Origin: Citrobacter koseri ATCC BAA-895
GTDB lineage: Bacteria > Pseudomonadota > Gammaproteobacteria > Enterobacterales > Enterobacteriaceae
DNA length: 64,000 bases
Direction: 5' to 3'
NCBI RefSeq assembly: GCF_000018045.1
Contig: NC_009792.1
Span: 4,526,001 to 4,590,000 of the forward strand
The number at the start of each line of letters is the position of its first letter. Within the stretch, counting starts at the first letter, position 1. The notes beneath the pieces are model-generated. The model did no database searches. It was not told the origin of the DNA and saw nothing but the letters and a program-made list of their open reading frames with translations. The position numbers and the translations under genes were made by a program. This document shows, piece by piece, positions 8,779-16,988 of the stretch.

Positions 8779-8806
8779 TTGAACAAACAGGTCATCATGG
8801 ACGGAC

Positions 8807-9154
8807 ATGACCATGAACTACATTGAATTTATTGAGACTTCTGTCTTTGCCCGCCAGCGGGAAGCCCTGCTCACCGAGGATGAATATCGCGCATTTCAGG
8901 AAATGCTCATTATAAACCCGCTGGAAGGTGATTTAATTCAGGGTACAGGTGGTTGCAGGAAAGTTCGTTTTGCTCCAGCGAGCCACTGTAAGGGAAAAAG
9001 CGGCGGGATTCGTAGTATTTACTATTTTCAAAATAGCGAAGGGCGTATCTGGCTTTTCATGGCTTACCCTAAGAACAAAAAGGATAGTCTGAGCGGCGAA
9101 GAAAAAAACGCCCTCAAATCCATCATTCACCAACTAAAAGAGGGCTCGTTATGA
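8807..9154 (+). CDS. RelE/ParE-superfamily toxin, HigB-2-like
   Basis: 115 residues from ATG 8807; a second in-frame ATG at 8813 has a better-spaced SD (ACGGA) and may be the true start (MNYIEFIETSVF). The sequence resembles HigB-2-type RelE-fold endoribonucleases: an N-terminal helical part with FQEMLIINPLEGDLIQGTGG, then a basic beta-sheet core with RKVRFAP, GGIRSIYYF, IWLFMAYPKNKKDSLS and a C-terminal helix. Such toxins cut mRNA on the ribosome. The downstream gene encodes an HTH protein and overlaps the stop codon by 4 bases (ATGA), so toxin comes first, as in higBA. It has no counterpart at this position in E. coli K-12 and looks more AT-rich than its neighbours, suggesting acquisition. 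Activity is inferred, not shown. Confidence 0.82.
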   Translation: MTMNYIEFIETSVFARQREALLTEDEYRAFQEMLIINPLEGDLIQGTGGCRKVRFAPASHCKGKSGGIRSIYYFQNSEGRIWLFMAYPKNKKDSLSGEEKNALKSIIHQLKEGSL

Positions 9155-9438
9155 ACGATTTCTTTAAAGAGCTGATGGAATCTGCAAGCGAGGCCGTTGA
9201 AATCAGCCAGGGTCGCAAACCTGCTGCCCGAATCACCCGATATGAACTTCCAGATGTCAAAGCTATCAGGAAGAAAGCCAATATGAAGCAGAATGAGTTT
9301 GCACAGGCAATAGGCGTCTCATCTTCCCTGATTCAGGCCTGGGAGCAGAAGAGGCGTATCCCTACCGGAACTTATCTTAAGGTTCTTCGGGTGATAGAGC
9401 GTAATCCAGAGATGGTTAATCTTTTCAAAACAGTCTAA
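9151..9438 (+). CDS. XRE-type HTH antitoxin, HigA-2/NadS-like
   Basis: 95 residues. The N-terminus (MNDFFKELMESASEAVEIS and a basic stretch) resembles the toxin-wrapping segment of HigA-2/NadS proteins. Residues about 33-75 form a Cro/C1-type helix-turn-helix (IRKKANMKQNEFAQAIGVS, then SSLIQAWEQKRRIP). The start codon overlaps the toxin stop (ATGA), so the two are translationally coupled. It probably neutralises the toxin and represses the operon through the inverted repeat at 8755-8773. Confidence 0.85.
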   Translation: MNDFFKELMESASEAVEISQGRKPAARITRYELPDVKAIRKKANMKQNEFAQAIGVSSSLIQAWEQKRRIPTGTYLKVLRVIERNPEMVNLFKTV

Positions 9439-9448
9439 TCGCAACATA

Positions 9449-9500
9449 GTCCGATAAGCACAGCGCTATCGGACATAGCCGCATCCGGCCTGCGTTCGGG
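9449..9500. repeat. REP-like hairpins downstream of the antitoxin
   Basis: GTCCGATA (9449-9456) pairs with TATCGGAC (9467-9474). A second degenerate REP half (gcatccggcctgcgttcgggc) runs to 9500. The pair separates the convergent antitoxin and rrf2-family genes and may stop both transcripts. No clear T-run is present. Confidence 0.65.
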
Positions 9501-9503
9501 CAT

Positions 9504-10007
9504 TTACCCTTTACGCGCGTCAATCCATTCCTGCACTTCAACCACAAAGGTCTCTGGCGCTTTGCGGTACATCTTACGCGCCAGATCGAGAATGGTATGC
9601 TGCCCTAACGCTTCTTCCATACGCTGCTGCGCCATGTCCATTACCGAGCGCACGCCGCAGATACCTTCGCAGGCCCACGCCGGAGGCTGCTCATCAAAAA
9701 CAGCCAGACGCTGGCGAATTTCACGGCATTCAAAGATGCGCTTGTCACCGTCAATGGCGTTGACCACATCCAGCACCGTGATGTGTTCGGCAGGCCTGGC
9801 GAGCTGAAAACCACCGCCTTTGCCTTCGATGCTGCGCACCAGGCCCGCTTTCGACAGACGGGTAAAAATCTTGGCCAGATAGTCGTAGGGCACGCTTTGC
9901 AGGTCAGCAATTTCGCGAACGCTCATATCGCGGGCGTCGCCTTTGCTGTCCACCATACACATCAGGCTATGGATGCCGTACTCAACCCCGGAACTGTAGA
10001 ATGCCAT
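9504..10007 (-). CDS. Rrf2-family transcriptional regulator
   Basis: 167 residues with an N-terminal winged helix typical of Rrf2/IscR/NsrR proteins: VEYGIHSLMCMV, then SVREIADLQSVPYDYLAKIFTRL as recognition region and the wing GKGGGFQLARPAEHITVLDVV. Three cysteines in the sensor region (C94, C113, C117; also C17) suggest an Fe-S cluster or thiol redox sensor, but the spacing (C-x18-C-x3-C) differs from IscR and classical NsrR, so I do not assign either. It is divergent from an NDH-2-like flavoprotein gene across 233 bases rich in palindromes, one of them 18 bases upstream of its own start. It probably controls that oxidoreductase and itself in response to redox or nitrosative stress. E. coli K-12 has no Rrf2 gene at this position. 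Confidence 0.85.
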   Translation of the reverse strand: MAFYSSGVEYGIHSLMCMVDSKGDARDMSVREIADLQSVPYDYLAKIFTRLSKAGLVRSIEGKGGGFQLARPAEHITVLDVVNAIDGDKRIFECREIRQRLAVFDEQPPAWACEGICGVRSVMDMAQQRMEEALGQHTILDLARKMYRKAPETFVVEVQEWIDARKG

Positions 10008-10024
10008 GCTCTTATCTCAGCCAA

Positions 10025-10041
10025 AATAATTCTGAGTTATT
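10025..10041. promoter_or_regulatory. Candidate Rrf2-family operator
   Basis: AATAATTCTGAGTTATT is a near-perfect 17-base dyad (AATAA...TTATT). It lies 18 bases upstream of the rrf2-family start codon on the minus strand, where binding would block its transcription or leader. Assignment to this regulator is by position only. Confidence 0.45.
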
Positions 10042-10090
10042 GTAGCTTTTTCGACAGGCGCCTGCCAGACAGAGAACCACAGCACATCAG

Positions 10091-10127
10091 GAATTAAAAT
10101 TTAATTCATTATTTATCATAATGATAA
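10091..10127. promoter_or_regulatory. Two perfect AT-rich palindromes in the rrf2/oxidoreductase divergent region
   Basis: GAATTAAA-A-TTTAATTC (10091-10107) and TTATCAT-A-ATGATAA (10113-10127) are both exact dyads with one central base, six bases apart. They sit in the middle of the 233-base divergent promoter region. They are candidate binding sites for the adjacent Rrf2 protein or another regulator. The second has half-sites inverted relative to a Fur box. Confidence 0.5.
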
Positions 10128-10240
10128 CCAACAGATCTGGATCATTTTCCACTGGATCGCACAAATGACATTGCATTCATTAACTACGACCAATAAAATC
10201 CGAGTAAATAACTTCATCGTTAACATTGAGTGCAACCTAA

Positions 10241-11443
10241 ATGCGTAAACAAATTCTGATCGTTGGTGCAGGTTTTTCCGGGATGTGGGCCGCGCTGAGC
10301 GCCGCCCGTCTGGCAGATAAACACCAGAATGACACAATTGATATCACCGTTATCGCCCCACAACCCGAACTTCGCGTACGCCCTCGCTTTTATGAAAATG
10401 CCGTCCAGACGCTGGTCGCTCCCCTGCAACCGCTGTTCGACGAAACCGGCGTCAACTTCCTGCGCGGGACGGTTGCGCAGATCCTTCCCGACTCAAAAGA
10501 GGTGAGCTGGGCAGATGCCTCCGGCAAAACGCACTTACATCGCTACGACCGTTTGATTCTGGCAAGCGGCAGCCACGTTAACCGTTCACTCGTAACGGGC
10601 GCAGATGCGCATGCGTTCGATCTGGATCAACTGGAAAGCGCCGCCGTACTGGAGCAGCACCTGAAGGATCTGGCGAACAAAGAAGAAAGCGACGCGCGCA
10701 ATACCGTTGTTGTTTGCGGCGGCGGCTTTACCGGGATCGAGATGGCGCTGGAGTTGCCTGGCCGTTTACGTGATATTCTCGGCGCTGATGCTAAGACCAG
10801 AGTAGTCGTAGTTGAACGCGGCCCGCAGCCTGGCGCTCGCTACAGCGAAGAACTGCGCAACGTGATTATCGAAGCGTCGGCAGAGCTGGGCGTGGAGTGG
10901 CTGGTGAATACGGAAGTGGAAAGCGTGGACGCAACGGGCATCACGCTGAAAGACGGGCAAACCATCGCGTCGCAAACTGTCATCTGGACCGTCGGCGTTC
11001 AGGCGAACGATCTGACCGGGCAGATTGACGCTCCGCGCGACCGTCAGGGGCGTTTACATGTGAACGCTCAGCTTCAGGTGGTGGGTCACGATGACATTTA
11101 TGCCACTGGCGATGTGGCGTACGCCGCAACCGATGACAAAGGCAACCATGCGTTAATGACCTGCCAGCACGCTATTCTGCTGGGCAAGTTTGCCGGGAAT
11201 AACGCGGCCGCTGACCTGCTGGAGGTCGCTCCTCTGCCGTATCGTCAGGAAAACTATGTCACCTGTCTGGATCTTGGCGCATGGGGCGCGGTCTACACCG
11301 AAGGCTGGGATCAGCAGGTAAAACTGACGCGTGCGGAAGCGAAAAAACTCAAGCTGTCGATTGTCAGCGAGCTGATCTATCCACCGAAGGCCGACAGAGC
11401 CGTGGCGTTTGAGATTGCCGATCCGCTGGCGCCGTTTGTTTAA
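10241..11443 (+). CDS. NAD(P)/FAD-dependent oxidoreductase, NDH-2-like
   Basis: 400 residues. It has two Rossmann motifs: ILIVGAGFSGMWAA near residue 5 (FAD) and VVVCGGGFTGIEMALELPG near 155 (NAD(P)H), and the FAD-contacting YATGDVAYA near 286. This is the layout of type II NADH dehydrogenases and related pyridine-nucleotide flavoproteins. It is somewhat shorter than E. coli Ndh (434) and has no obvious C-terminal membrane anchor, so it may be soluble or peripheral. There is no catalytic CxxxxC disulfide like that in Gor. The Shine-Dalgarno is weak. Divergent transcription from an Rrf2 regulator suggests redox control. The electron acceptor is unknown (quinone, oxygen or a protein). Confidence 0.85.
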   Translation: MRKQILIVGAGFSGMWAALSAARLADKHQNDTIDITVIAPQPELRVRPRFYENAVQTLVAPLQPLFDETGVNFLRGTVAQILPDSKEVSWADASGKTHLHRYDRLILASGSHVNRSLVTGADAHAFDLDQLESAAVLEQHLKDLANKEESDARNTVVVCGGGFTGIEMALELPGRLRDILGADAKTRVVVVERGPQPGARYSEELRNVIIEASAELGVEWLVNTEVESVDATGITLKDGQTIASQTVIWTVGVQANDLTGQIDAPRDRQGRLHVNAQLQVVGHDDIYATGDVAYAATDDKGNHALMTCQHAILLGKFAGNNAAADLLEVAPLPYRQENYVTCLDLGAWGAVYTEGWDQQVKLTRAEAKKLKLSIVSELIYPPKADRAVAFEIADPLAPFV

Positions 11444-11450
11444 TCAGCCT

Positions 11451-11512
11451 TGCCGGATGGCGGAGTACCCTGCATGAACCGTAGGCCCGATAAGCGAAGC
11501 GCCATCGGGCAA
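11451..11512. repeat. REP/BIME pair
   Basis: tgccggatggcggag at 11451 and the inverted unit gtaggcccgataagcg ... gccatcgggca ending at about 11511. It separates the convergent NDH-2-like gene and rsmJ. Confidence 0.8.
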
Positions 11513-11516
11513 TTTG

Positions 11517-12275
11517 TTACTCCACCAATGCCGTACCGGTATAAATATCAAACCGGTGGCCTTTGGTGACAACCGCGTTCGGCGTGGCGATATCCGCTAA
11601 CGGCGGCGCGTAATCCGGGCGCTTCACCACGACCCGTTTGGTCGCCAGCTGGCGCGCTGGCGCCAGCAAACCATCAGCATCAAGATCCGGCCCGACCAGC
11701 GACTGAAACACCCGCATCTCTTTTTTCACCAATGCGCTTTTCTGCTTATGCGGGAACATCGGATCGAGATAAACCACCTGCGGGCGCGGCGTGATATCCG
11801 TCAGCGCCGTCAGGCTGGAGGCATGGATCAACTGCAAGCGTTCCTGCAACCACGGGCCGATTTCCGGGTCGGCATACCCGCGCGCCAGACCGTCATCCAG
11901 CAACGCCGCGACCACCGGGTTGCGCTCCAGCATGCGCACTCGACACCCCACGGAAGCCAGCACAAAAGCATCGCGCCCCAGTCCCGCCGTCGCATCGACC
12001 ACATCCGGCAGGTAATCGCCTTTAATGCCGACCGCTTTCGCGACCGCTTCGCCGCGACCGCCGCCGAACTTGCGGCGATGGGCCATCGCCCCGCCGACAA
12101 AATCGACAAAGATGCCGCCAAGCTTCGGCTCATCGCGCTTACGCAGCTCCAGATGCGCAGTCGTCAGCACCAGCGCCATCGGGTTGTTTTCGTCATGCTC
12201 TAACCCCCAGCGGGCGGCAAGAACAGATAAGGCGCCGTCTCCGGCGCCTGTTTCATCAACTAAGCAGATCTTCAC
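11517..12275 (-). CDS. rsmJ: 16S rRNA m2G1516 methyltransferase RsmJ
   Basis: 252 residues, nearly identical by memory to E. coli RsmJ (YhiQ, 250). The Rossmann-type SAM site is visible as VVDATAGLGRDAFVLASVGCRVRMLERNP (written in parts: VVDATAGLGRDAF, then VRMLERNP), and the catalytic motif as VVYLDPMFPHKQKSA. RsmJ methylates N2 of G1516 in the 3' minor domain of 16S rRNA. The start lies eight bases after the prlC stop, so prlC and rsmJ form an operon as in E. coli. Confidence 0.95.
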   Translation of the reverse strand: MKICLVDETGAGDGALSVLAARWGLEHDENNPMALVLTTAHLELRKRDEPKLGGIFVDFVGGAMAHRRKFGGGRGEAVAKAVGIKGDYLPDVVDATAGLGRDAFVLASVGCRVRMLERNPVVAALLDDGLARGYADPEIGPWLQERLQLIHASSLTALTDITPRPQVVYLDPMFPHKQKSALVKKEMRVFQSLVGPDLDADGLLAPARQLATKRVVVKRPDYAPPLADIATPNAVVTKGHRFDIYTGTALVE

Positions 12276-12283
12276 GTACGCTA

Positions 12284-14326
12284 TCAGCCTTTAATGCCGT
12301 AGTGCGTCAGCATCGCGTCCAGCTGCGGTTCACGACCACGGAAGCGCTTGAACAGCTCCATCGGCTCTTCCGAACCGCCGCGAGTCAGGATGTTGTCGAG
12401 GAACGACTGCCCGGTATCGCGGTTGAAAATGCCTTCTTCCTCAAAGCGCGAGAAGGCATCCGCCGCCAGTACATCGGCCCACAGATAGCTGTAGTAACCT
12501 GCCGCATACCCCCCAGCGAAAATATGGCTGAAGGCGTGCGGGAAGCGGCCCCATGACGGCCCCGGCACCACGGCGACCTGTTTTTTGATCTCAGAAAGCG
12601 TTTCCAGAATTTTCGCCCCTTGTTCCGGGTTAAATTCCGCATGCAGACGGAAGTCGAACAGGCCAAACTCCAGCTGACGCAGAATAAACAGCGCCGCCTG
12701 GTAGTTCTTCGCCGCCAGCATTTTATCCAGCAGTTCCTTCGGCAGCGGTTCGCCGGTCTCGTAGTGACCGGAGATAAACGCCAGCGCGTCCGGCTCCCAG
12801 CACCAGTTTTCCATAAACTGGCTCGGCAGTTCGACCGCATCCCACGGCACGCCGCTGATGCCGGAAACGCCCGCCGTTTCGATGCGGGTCAGCATGTGGT
12901 GCAGACCGTGGCCGAACTCGTGGAACAGGGTGATCACTTCATCATGCGTGAACAGCGCCGGTTTACCGTTAACCGGACGGTTAAAGTTACAGGTCAGGTA
13001 GGCGACCGGTTTTTGCAGCGAGCCATCGGCTTTGCGCATCTGGCCGACGCAGTCATCCATCCACGCCCCGCCACGCTTGTGCTCACGCGCATACAGATCG
13101 AGGTAGAAACTGCCGCGCAGTTCGTTGTTTTCATCATACAGCTCGAAGAAGCGCACGTCGGGATGCCAGACATCCACATCGTTACGCTCTCTGGCCGTAA
13201 TGCCGTAAATGCGTTGTACCACTTCAAACAGGCCGTTCACGGCTTTGTTTTCCGGGAAGTACGGGCGCAGTTGCTCATCGCTGATGCTGTAAAGGTGCTG
13301 CTTCTGTTTCTCGCTGTAGTACGCGATATCCCACGGTTGCAGTTCATCGACGCCGAACGTCGCTTTCGCGAAGGCGCGCAGTTGCGCCAGCTCTTTCTCG
13401 CCCTGCGGACGCGCGCGTTTCGCCAGATCGGTTAAGAAATCCAGCACCTGCTGCGGGTTTTCCGCCATTTTGGTGGCGAGCGATTTAAAGGCATAGCTGT
13501 CGAAACCCAGCAACTGCGCCAGTTCATGACGCAGCGCGAGGATCTCTTCCATCACCGGGCTGTTGTCCCATTTACCCGCGTTCGGCCCCTGATCGGAGGC
13601 GCGCGTCACATAGGCGCGGTACATCTCTTCACGCAATGCCGGGTTGTCGCAGTAGGTCATCACCGGCAGATAGCTTGGAATATCCAGCGTCAGCAGCCAG
13701 CCTTCCTGTTCTTTCGCTTCCGCCTGCGCTTTCGCGGCGGCAAGAGCGCTTTCCGGCATGCCCGCCAGTTCCGCGTCGTCAGTCACTAACTTCGTCCAGC
13801 CCATCGTAGCGTCGAGCACGTTGTTGCTGTACTGATTACCCAGCTCGGACAGGCGAGTGGCGATTTCACCATAGCGCTGCTGTTTTTCTTTCGGCAGACC
13901 AATACCGGAAAGCTCAAAATCGCGCAGCGCGTTATCAACCGCTTTTTTCTGCGCGAGGTTCAGGGTCGCGTAATGGTCGCCATCGCGCAGGTCGCGGTAC
14001 GCATTGTACAGACCCTCGTGCTGACCAACCCAGGTGCTGTATTCAGACAGCAGCGGCAGCGTCTGCTCATAGGCTTCGCGCAGTTCCGGGCTGTTTTTAA
14101 CAGAATTCAGGTGGCTGACCGGAGAGAAAATGCGCCCCAGCACGTCGTCCACTTCCGCCAGCGGCTGGCAGAGATTTTCCCAGGTGTACGGCGCGCCCTG
14201 CGCCACTACCCGCTCCACGTTTTCACGGCAGTCATTCAGCGCCTTTGTCACGGCAGGCACCACATGCTCAGGCTGGATTTTGGAAAACGGCGGTAGCGAG
14301 AAAGGCGTCAGTAATGGATTGGTCAT
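12284..14326 (-). CDS. prlC: Oligopeptidase A (M3 zinc metallopeptidase)
   Basis: 680 residues from the ATG at 14326 (MTNPLLTPFSLPPFSKIQPEH), as in E. coli PrlC. An in-frame ATG at 14365 only adds an unconserved extension. The zinc motif HEFGHGLHHML is clear, with the third ligand in the following DAVELPSQFMENW helix. The enzyme is a cytoplasmic peptidase that degrades oligopeptides, including cleaved signal peptides. A sigma-32-type promoter lies 65-90 bases upstream of the start codon, in keeping with heat-shock control known in E. coli. rsmJ is the second gene of the operon. Confidence 0.96.
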   Translation of the reverse strand: MTNPLLTPFSLPPFSKIQPEHVVPAVTKALNDCRENVERVVAQGAPYTWENLCQPLAEVDDVLGRIFSPVSHLNSVKNSPELREAYEQTLPLLSEYSTWVGQHEGLYNAYRDLRDGDHYATLNLAQKKAVDNALRDFELSGIGLPKEKQQRYGEIATRLSELGNQYSNNVLDATMGWTKLVTDDAELAGMPESALAAAKAQAEAKEQEGWLLTLDIPSYLPVMTYCDNPALREEMYRAYVTRASDQGPNAGKWDNSPVMEEILALRHELAQLLGFDSYAFKSLATKMAENPQQVLDFLTDLAKRARPQGEKELAQLRAFAKATFGVDELQPWDIAYYSEKQKQHLYSISDEQLRPYFPENKAVNGLFEVVQRIYGITARERNDVDVWHPDVRFFELYDENNELRGSFYLDLYAREHKRGGAWMDDCVGQMRKADGSLQKPVAYLTCNFNRPVNGKPALFTHDEVITLFHEFGHGLHHMLTRIETAGVSGISGVPWDAVELPSQFMENWCWEPDALAFISGHYETGEPLPKELLDKMLAAKNYQAALFILRQLEFGLFDFRLHAEFNPEQGAKILETLSEIKKQVAVVPGPSWGRFPHAFSHIFAGGYAAGYYSYLWADVLAADAFSRFEEEGIFNRDTGQSFLDNILTRGGSEEPMELFKRFRGREPQLDAMLTHYGIKG

Positions 14327-14390
14327 AAGCGCTGTCCTGTTGAATGAGGTGAATGAAGCGCGCATCCGGCGCTGTGCATATTTGTTTCAG

Positions 14391-14416
14391 ATGGGGGTAA
14401 GTGTAGTGAATTTCAA
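14391..14416 (-). promoter_or_regulatory. Sigma-32 (heat-shock) promoter of prlC
   Basis: On the minus strand: TTGAAA (14416-14411), 14 bases, then CCCCAT (14396-14391) followed by CT. This fits the RpoH consensus CTTGAAA-N13/14-CCCCATNT almost exactly. The prlC start codon is 65 bases further on. Confidence 0.85.
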
Positions 14417-14436
14417 TGGCGAGCGTAGCGGAAAAA

Positions 14437-14471
14437 TACCCGGTAGCGCTGCGCTTACCGGCCTACGGGTA
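14437..14471. repeat. REP-like palindrome between prlC and rlmJ promoters
   Basis: tacccggtagcgctgcgcttaccggcctacgggta forms a long imperfect hairpin of REP type in the prlC-rlmJ divergent region. Confidence 0.7.
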
Positions 14472-14532
14472 ATCTGCCCTTTTCTGCTGTAAACTGTGAC
14501 AAATCGTCTATTTCAGCGGAATTTAATTACCC

Positions 14533-15375
14533 ATGCTCAGTTATCGCCACAGCTTTCACGCTGGCAACCACGCCGACGTCCTCAAACACACTGTTCAGAG
14601 CCTGATTATCGAGTCGCTCAAAGAGAAAGAGAAACCGTTTCTTTATCTGGACACGCACGCTGGCGCTGGCCGTTATCAGCTGAGCGGCGAACACGCCGAG
14701 CGCACCGGTGAATATATGGAAGGAATCGCCCGCATCTGGCAGCAGGACGATTTACCAGCCGAGCTGGAGCCTTATATCGGCGTGGTAGAGCACTTTAACC
14801 GTAACGGGCAACTGCGTTACTACCCGGGTTCCCCGCTCATCGCCCGCCAGCTGCTGCGTGAGCAGGACAGCCTGCAACTGACGGAGCTGCATTCAAGCGA
14901 TTTTCCGCTGCTGCGTTCTGAGTTTCAAAAAGACAGCCGCGCCCGCGTGGAGCGTGCCGACGGCTATATGCAGTTGAAGTCCAAACTGCCGCCGGTTTCG
15001 CGTCGCGGCCTGATCCTCATCGACCCGCCTTACGAAATGAAAACCGATTATCAGGCGGTCGTCAGCGGCATCAGCGAAGGGTATAAGCGCTTTGCTACCG
15101 GCACCTATGCGCTGTGGTATCCGGTGGTGTTACGCCAGCAAATTAAACGCATGATTCACGACCTGGAAGACACTGGAATCCGCAAAATCCTGCAAATTGA
15201 GCTGGCAGTACGCCCGGACAGCGACCAGCGGGGCATGACCGCCTCTGGCATGATCGTCATTAACCCGCCGTGGAAGCTGGAACAGCAGATGAACAACGTG
15301 CTGCCGTGGCTGCACAGCAAGCTGGTTCCAGCGGGCACCGGGCACGCTTCCGTCAGCTGGATCGTGCCAGAGTAA
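14533..15375 (+). CDS. rlmJ: 23S rRNA m6A2030 methyltransferase RlmJ
   Basis: 280 residues, the same length as E. coli RlmJ (YhiR). The N-terminus MLSYRHSFHAGNHADVLKH and the SAM-binding YLDTHAGAGRYQL are conserved, and the catalytic (D/N)PPY motif is seen in LILIDPPYEMKTDYQ near residue 165. RlmJ methylates N6 of A2030 in 23S rRNA. It is divergent from prlC-rsmJ, so genes for two rRNA methyltransferases lie close together here. gor follows about 100 bases later on the same strand. Confidence 0.95.
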   Translation: MLSYRHSFHAGNHADVLKHTVQSLIIESLKEKEKPFLYLDTHAGAGRYQLSGEHAERTGEYMEGIARIWQQDDLPAELEPYIGVVEHFNRNGQLRYYPGSPLIARQLLREQDSLQLTELHSSDFPLLRSEFQKDSRARVERADGYMQLKSKLPPVSRRGLILIDPPYEMKTDYQAVVSGISEGYKRFATGTYALWYPVVLRQQIKRMIHDLEDTGIRKILQIELAVRPDSDQRGMTASGMIVINPPWKLEQQMNNVLPWLHSKLVPAGTGHASVSWIVPE

Positions 15376-15479
15376 TCACAGCCATCGGTGGAACCTTTTA
15401 ATTCCAGGTATACAATCGCGAATATTTTGGCGAATGGCATTGCGCTCATTCGTCCTACAATGAACATGAAGGAGCGGTC

Positions 15480-16832
15480 ATGACCAAACACTATGATTAC
15501 ATCGCGATCGGCGGCGGAAGCGGCGGTATTGCCTCGATTAACCGTGCCGCTATGTACGGTCAGAAATGTGCGTTGATTGAAGCCAAAGAGCTGGGCGGCA
15601 CCTGCGTCAACGTCGGTTGCGTCCCTAAAAAAGTGATGTGGCATGCCGCGCAGATTCGCGAAGCGATCCATATGTACGGCCCGGACTACGGCTTTGACAC
15701 CACCATCAACGCGTTCAACTGGGACACGCTGATTGCCAGCCGCACGGCCTATATCGACCGTATTCACACCTCGTACGACAACGTGCTGGGTAAAAATAAC
15801 GTGGATGTGATCAAAGGATTCGCCCGCTTCGTGGATGCCAGAACCCTTGAAGTGAATGGGGAAACGATCACCGCCGATCACATTCTGATCGCCACCGGCG
15901 GTCGCCCGAGCCATCCGTCCATTCCGGGTACGGAATACGGTATCGACTCCGACGGTTTCTTTGCGCTGCCTGCGCTGCCGGAGCGCGTTGCGGTGGTCGG
16001 CGCGGGTTACATCGCCGTAGAACTGGCTGGCGTGATTAACGGCCTGGGCGCCCAAACGCACCTGTTCGTGCGTAAACACGTGCCGCTGCGCAGCTTTGAC
16101 CCGATGATCACCGAAACGCTGGTTGAAGTGATGAACACGGAAGGCCCGACGCTTCACACCCACGCGATCCCGAAAGCGGTGGTGAAAAACGCCGACGGCA
16201 GCCTGACCCTGCAACTGGAAGACGGTCGCAGCGAAACGGTGGATTGCCTGATTTGGGCGATTGGCCGCGAACCGGCAACCGACAACGTTAACCTTGCCGC
16301 CACCGGCGTGAAAACCAACGAAAAAGGGTACATCGTCGTCGATAAATTCCAGAATACCAGCGTGGAAGGTATTTATGCGGTGGGCGATAACACCGGAGCG
16401 GTTGAGCTGACGCCAGTCGCCGTGGCGGCGGGTCGTCGTCTCTCCGAACGTTTGTTCAACAACAAGCCGAACGAGCATCTGGACTACAGCAATATTCCGA
16501 CCGTGGTCTTTAGCCACCCGCCGATTGGCACCGTGGGCCTGACCGAACCGCAAGCGCGCGAACAGTACGGCGACGACCAGGTGAAAGTGTACAAATCATC
16601 GTTCACAGCCATGTACACTGCGGTGACGTCTCACCGTCAGCCCTGCCGAATGAAGCTGGTGTGCGTCGGCGAAGACGAGAAGATTGTCGGTATTCACGGC
16701 ATCGGCTTCGGGATGGATGAAATGTTGCAGGGCTTCGCGGTCGCGCTGAAAATGGGCGCCACCAAGAAAGACTTCGACAACACCGTGGCGATTCACCCAA
16801 CGGCGGCGGAAGAGTTCGTGACAATGCGTTAA
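15480..16832 (+). CDS. gor: Glutathione reductase
   Basis: 450 residues, identical in length to E. coli Gor. It has the FAD Rossmann motif IGGGSGGIASINRAA, the redox disulfide in GGTCVNVGCVPKKVMW (C42/C47), the NADPH-binding VVGAGYIAVELAG with RKHVPLRSFD downstream, and the C-terminal HPTAAEEFVTMR that supplies the catalytic His to the partner subunit. It reduces glutathione disulfide with NADPH in the cytoplasm. In E. coli OxyR activates gor. A strong SD (AAGGAG) precedes the start. In K-12 the arsRBC and acid-fitness genes follow gor; here only a REP array and ccp do. Confidence 0.97.
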   Translation: MTKHYDYIAIGGGSGGIASINRAAMYGQKCALIEAKELGGTCVNVGCVPKKVMWHAAQIREAIHMYGPDYGFDTTINAFNWDTLIASRTAYIDRIHTSYDNVLGKNNVDVIKGFARFVDARTLEVNGETITADHILIATGGRPSHPSIPGTEYGIDSDGFFALPALPERVAVVGAGYIAVELAGVINGLGAQTHLFVRKHVPLRSFDPMITETLVEVMNTEGPTLHTHAIPKAVVKNADGSLTLQLEDGRSETVDCLIWAIGREPATDNVNLAATGVKTNEKGYIVVDKFQNTSVEGIYAVGDNTGAVELTPVAVAAGRRLSERLFNNKPNEHLDYSNIPTVVFSHPPIGTVGLTEPQAREQYGDDQVKVYKSSFTAMYTAVTSHRQPCRMKLVCVGEDEKIVGIHGIGFGMDEMLQGFAVALKMGATKKDFDNTVAIHPTAAEEFVTMR

Positions 16833-16843
16833 TCGTCGATAAG

Positions 16844-16983
16844 CGCCGGATGGTGTGATGATCCTGTCGGCCAGATAAGGCATTTACGCGGTCATCCGGC
16901 GCCATGCCCGATGGCGCTATGCCTATCGGGCCTACGCGTGCGGTTTTCCGTAGGCCCGATAAGACCTTAGCCGTCATCCGGCA
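16844..16983. repeat. BIME array between gor and ccp
   Basis: Four REP-like units in alternating orientation: gcgccggatggtgtg, catccggcgccatgcccgatggcg, tatcgggcctacg, and gtaggcccgataagacc...gtcatccggca. They fill the 156-base gap between the convergent gor and ccp genes. Confidence 0.85.
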
Positions 16984-16988
16984 TTCTT

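Noticed and set aside
10113..10127. TTATCATAATGATAA read as a Fur box
   Set aside because: The half-sites are in the opposite orientation to the 7-1-7 Fur motif (TGATAAT-N-ATTATCA), so a Fur assignment is not supported.
15156..16553. Long antisense frame (465 codons) opposite gor and the end of rlmJ
   Set aside because: It is the shadow of GC-rich coding DNA; the plus strand encodes complete RlmJ and Gor with all motifs.
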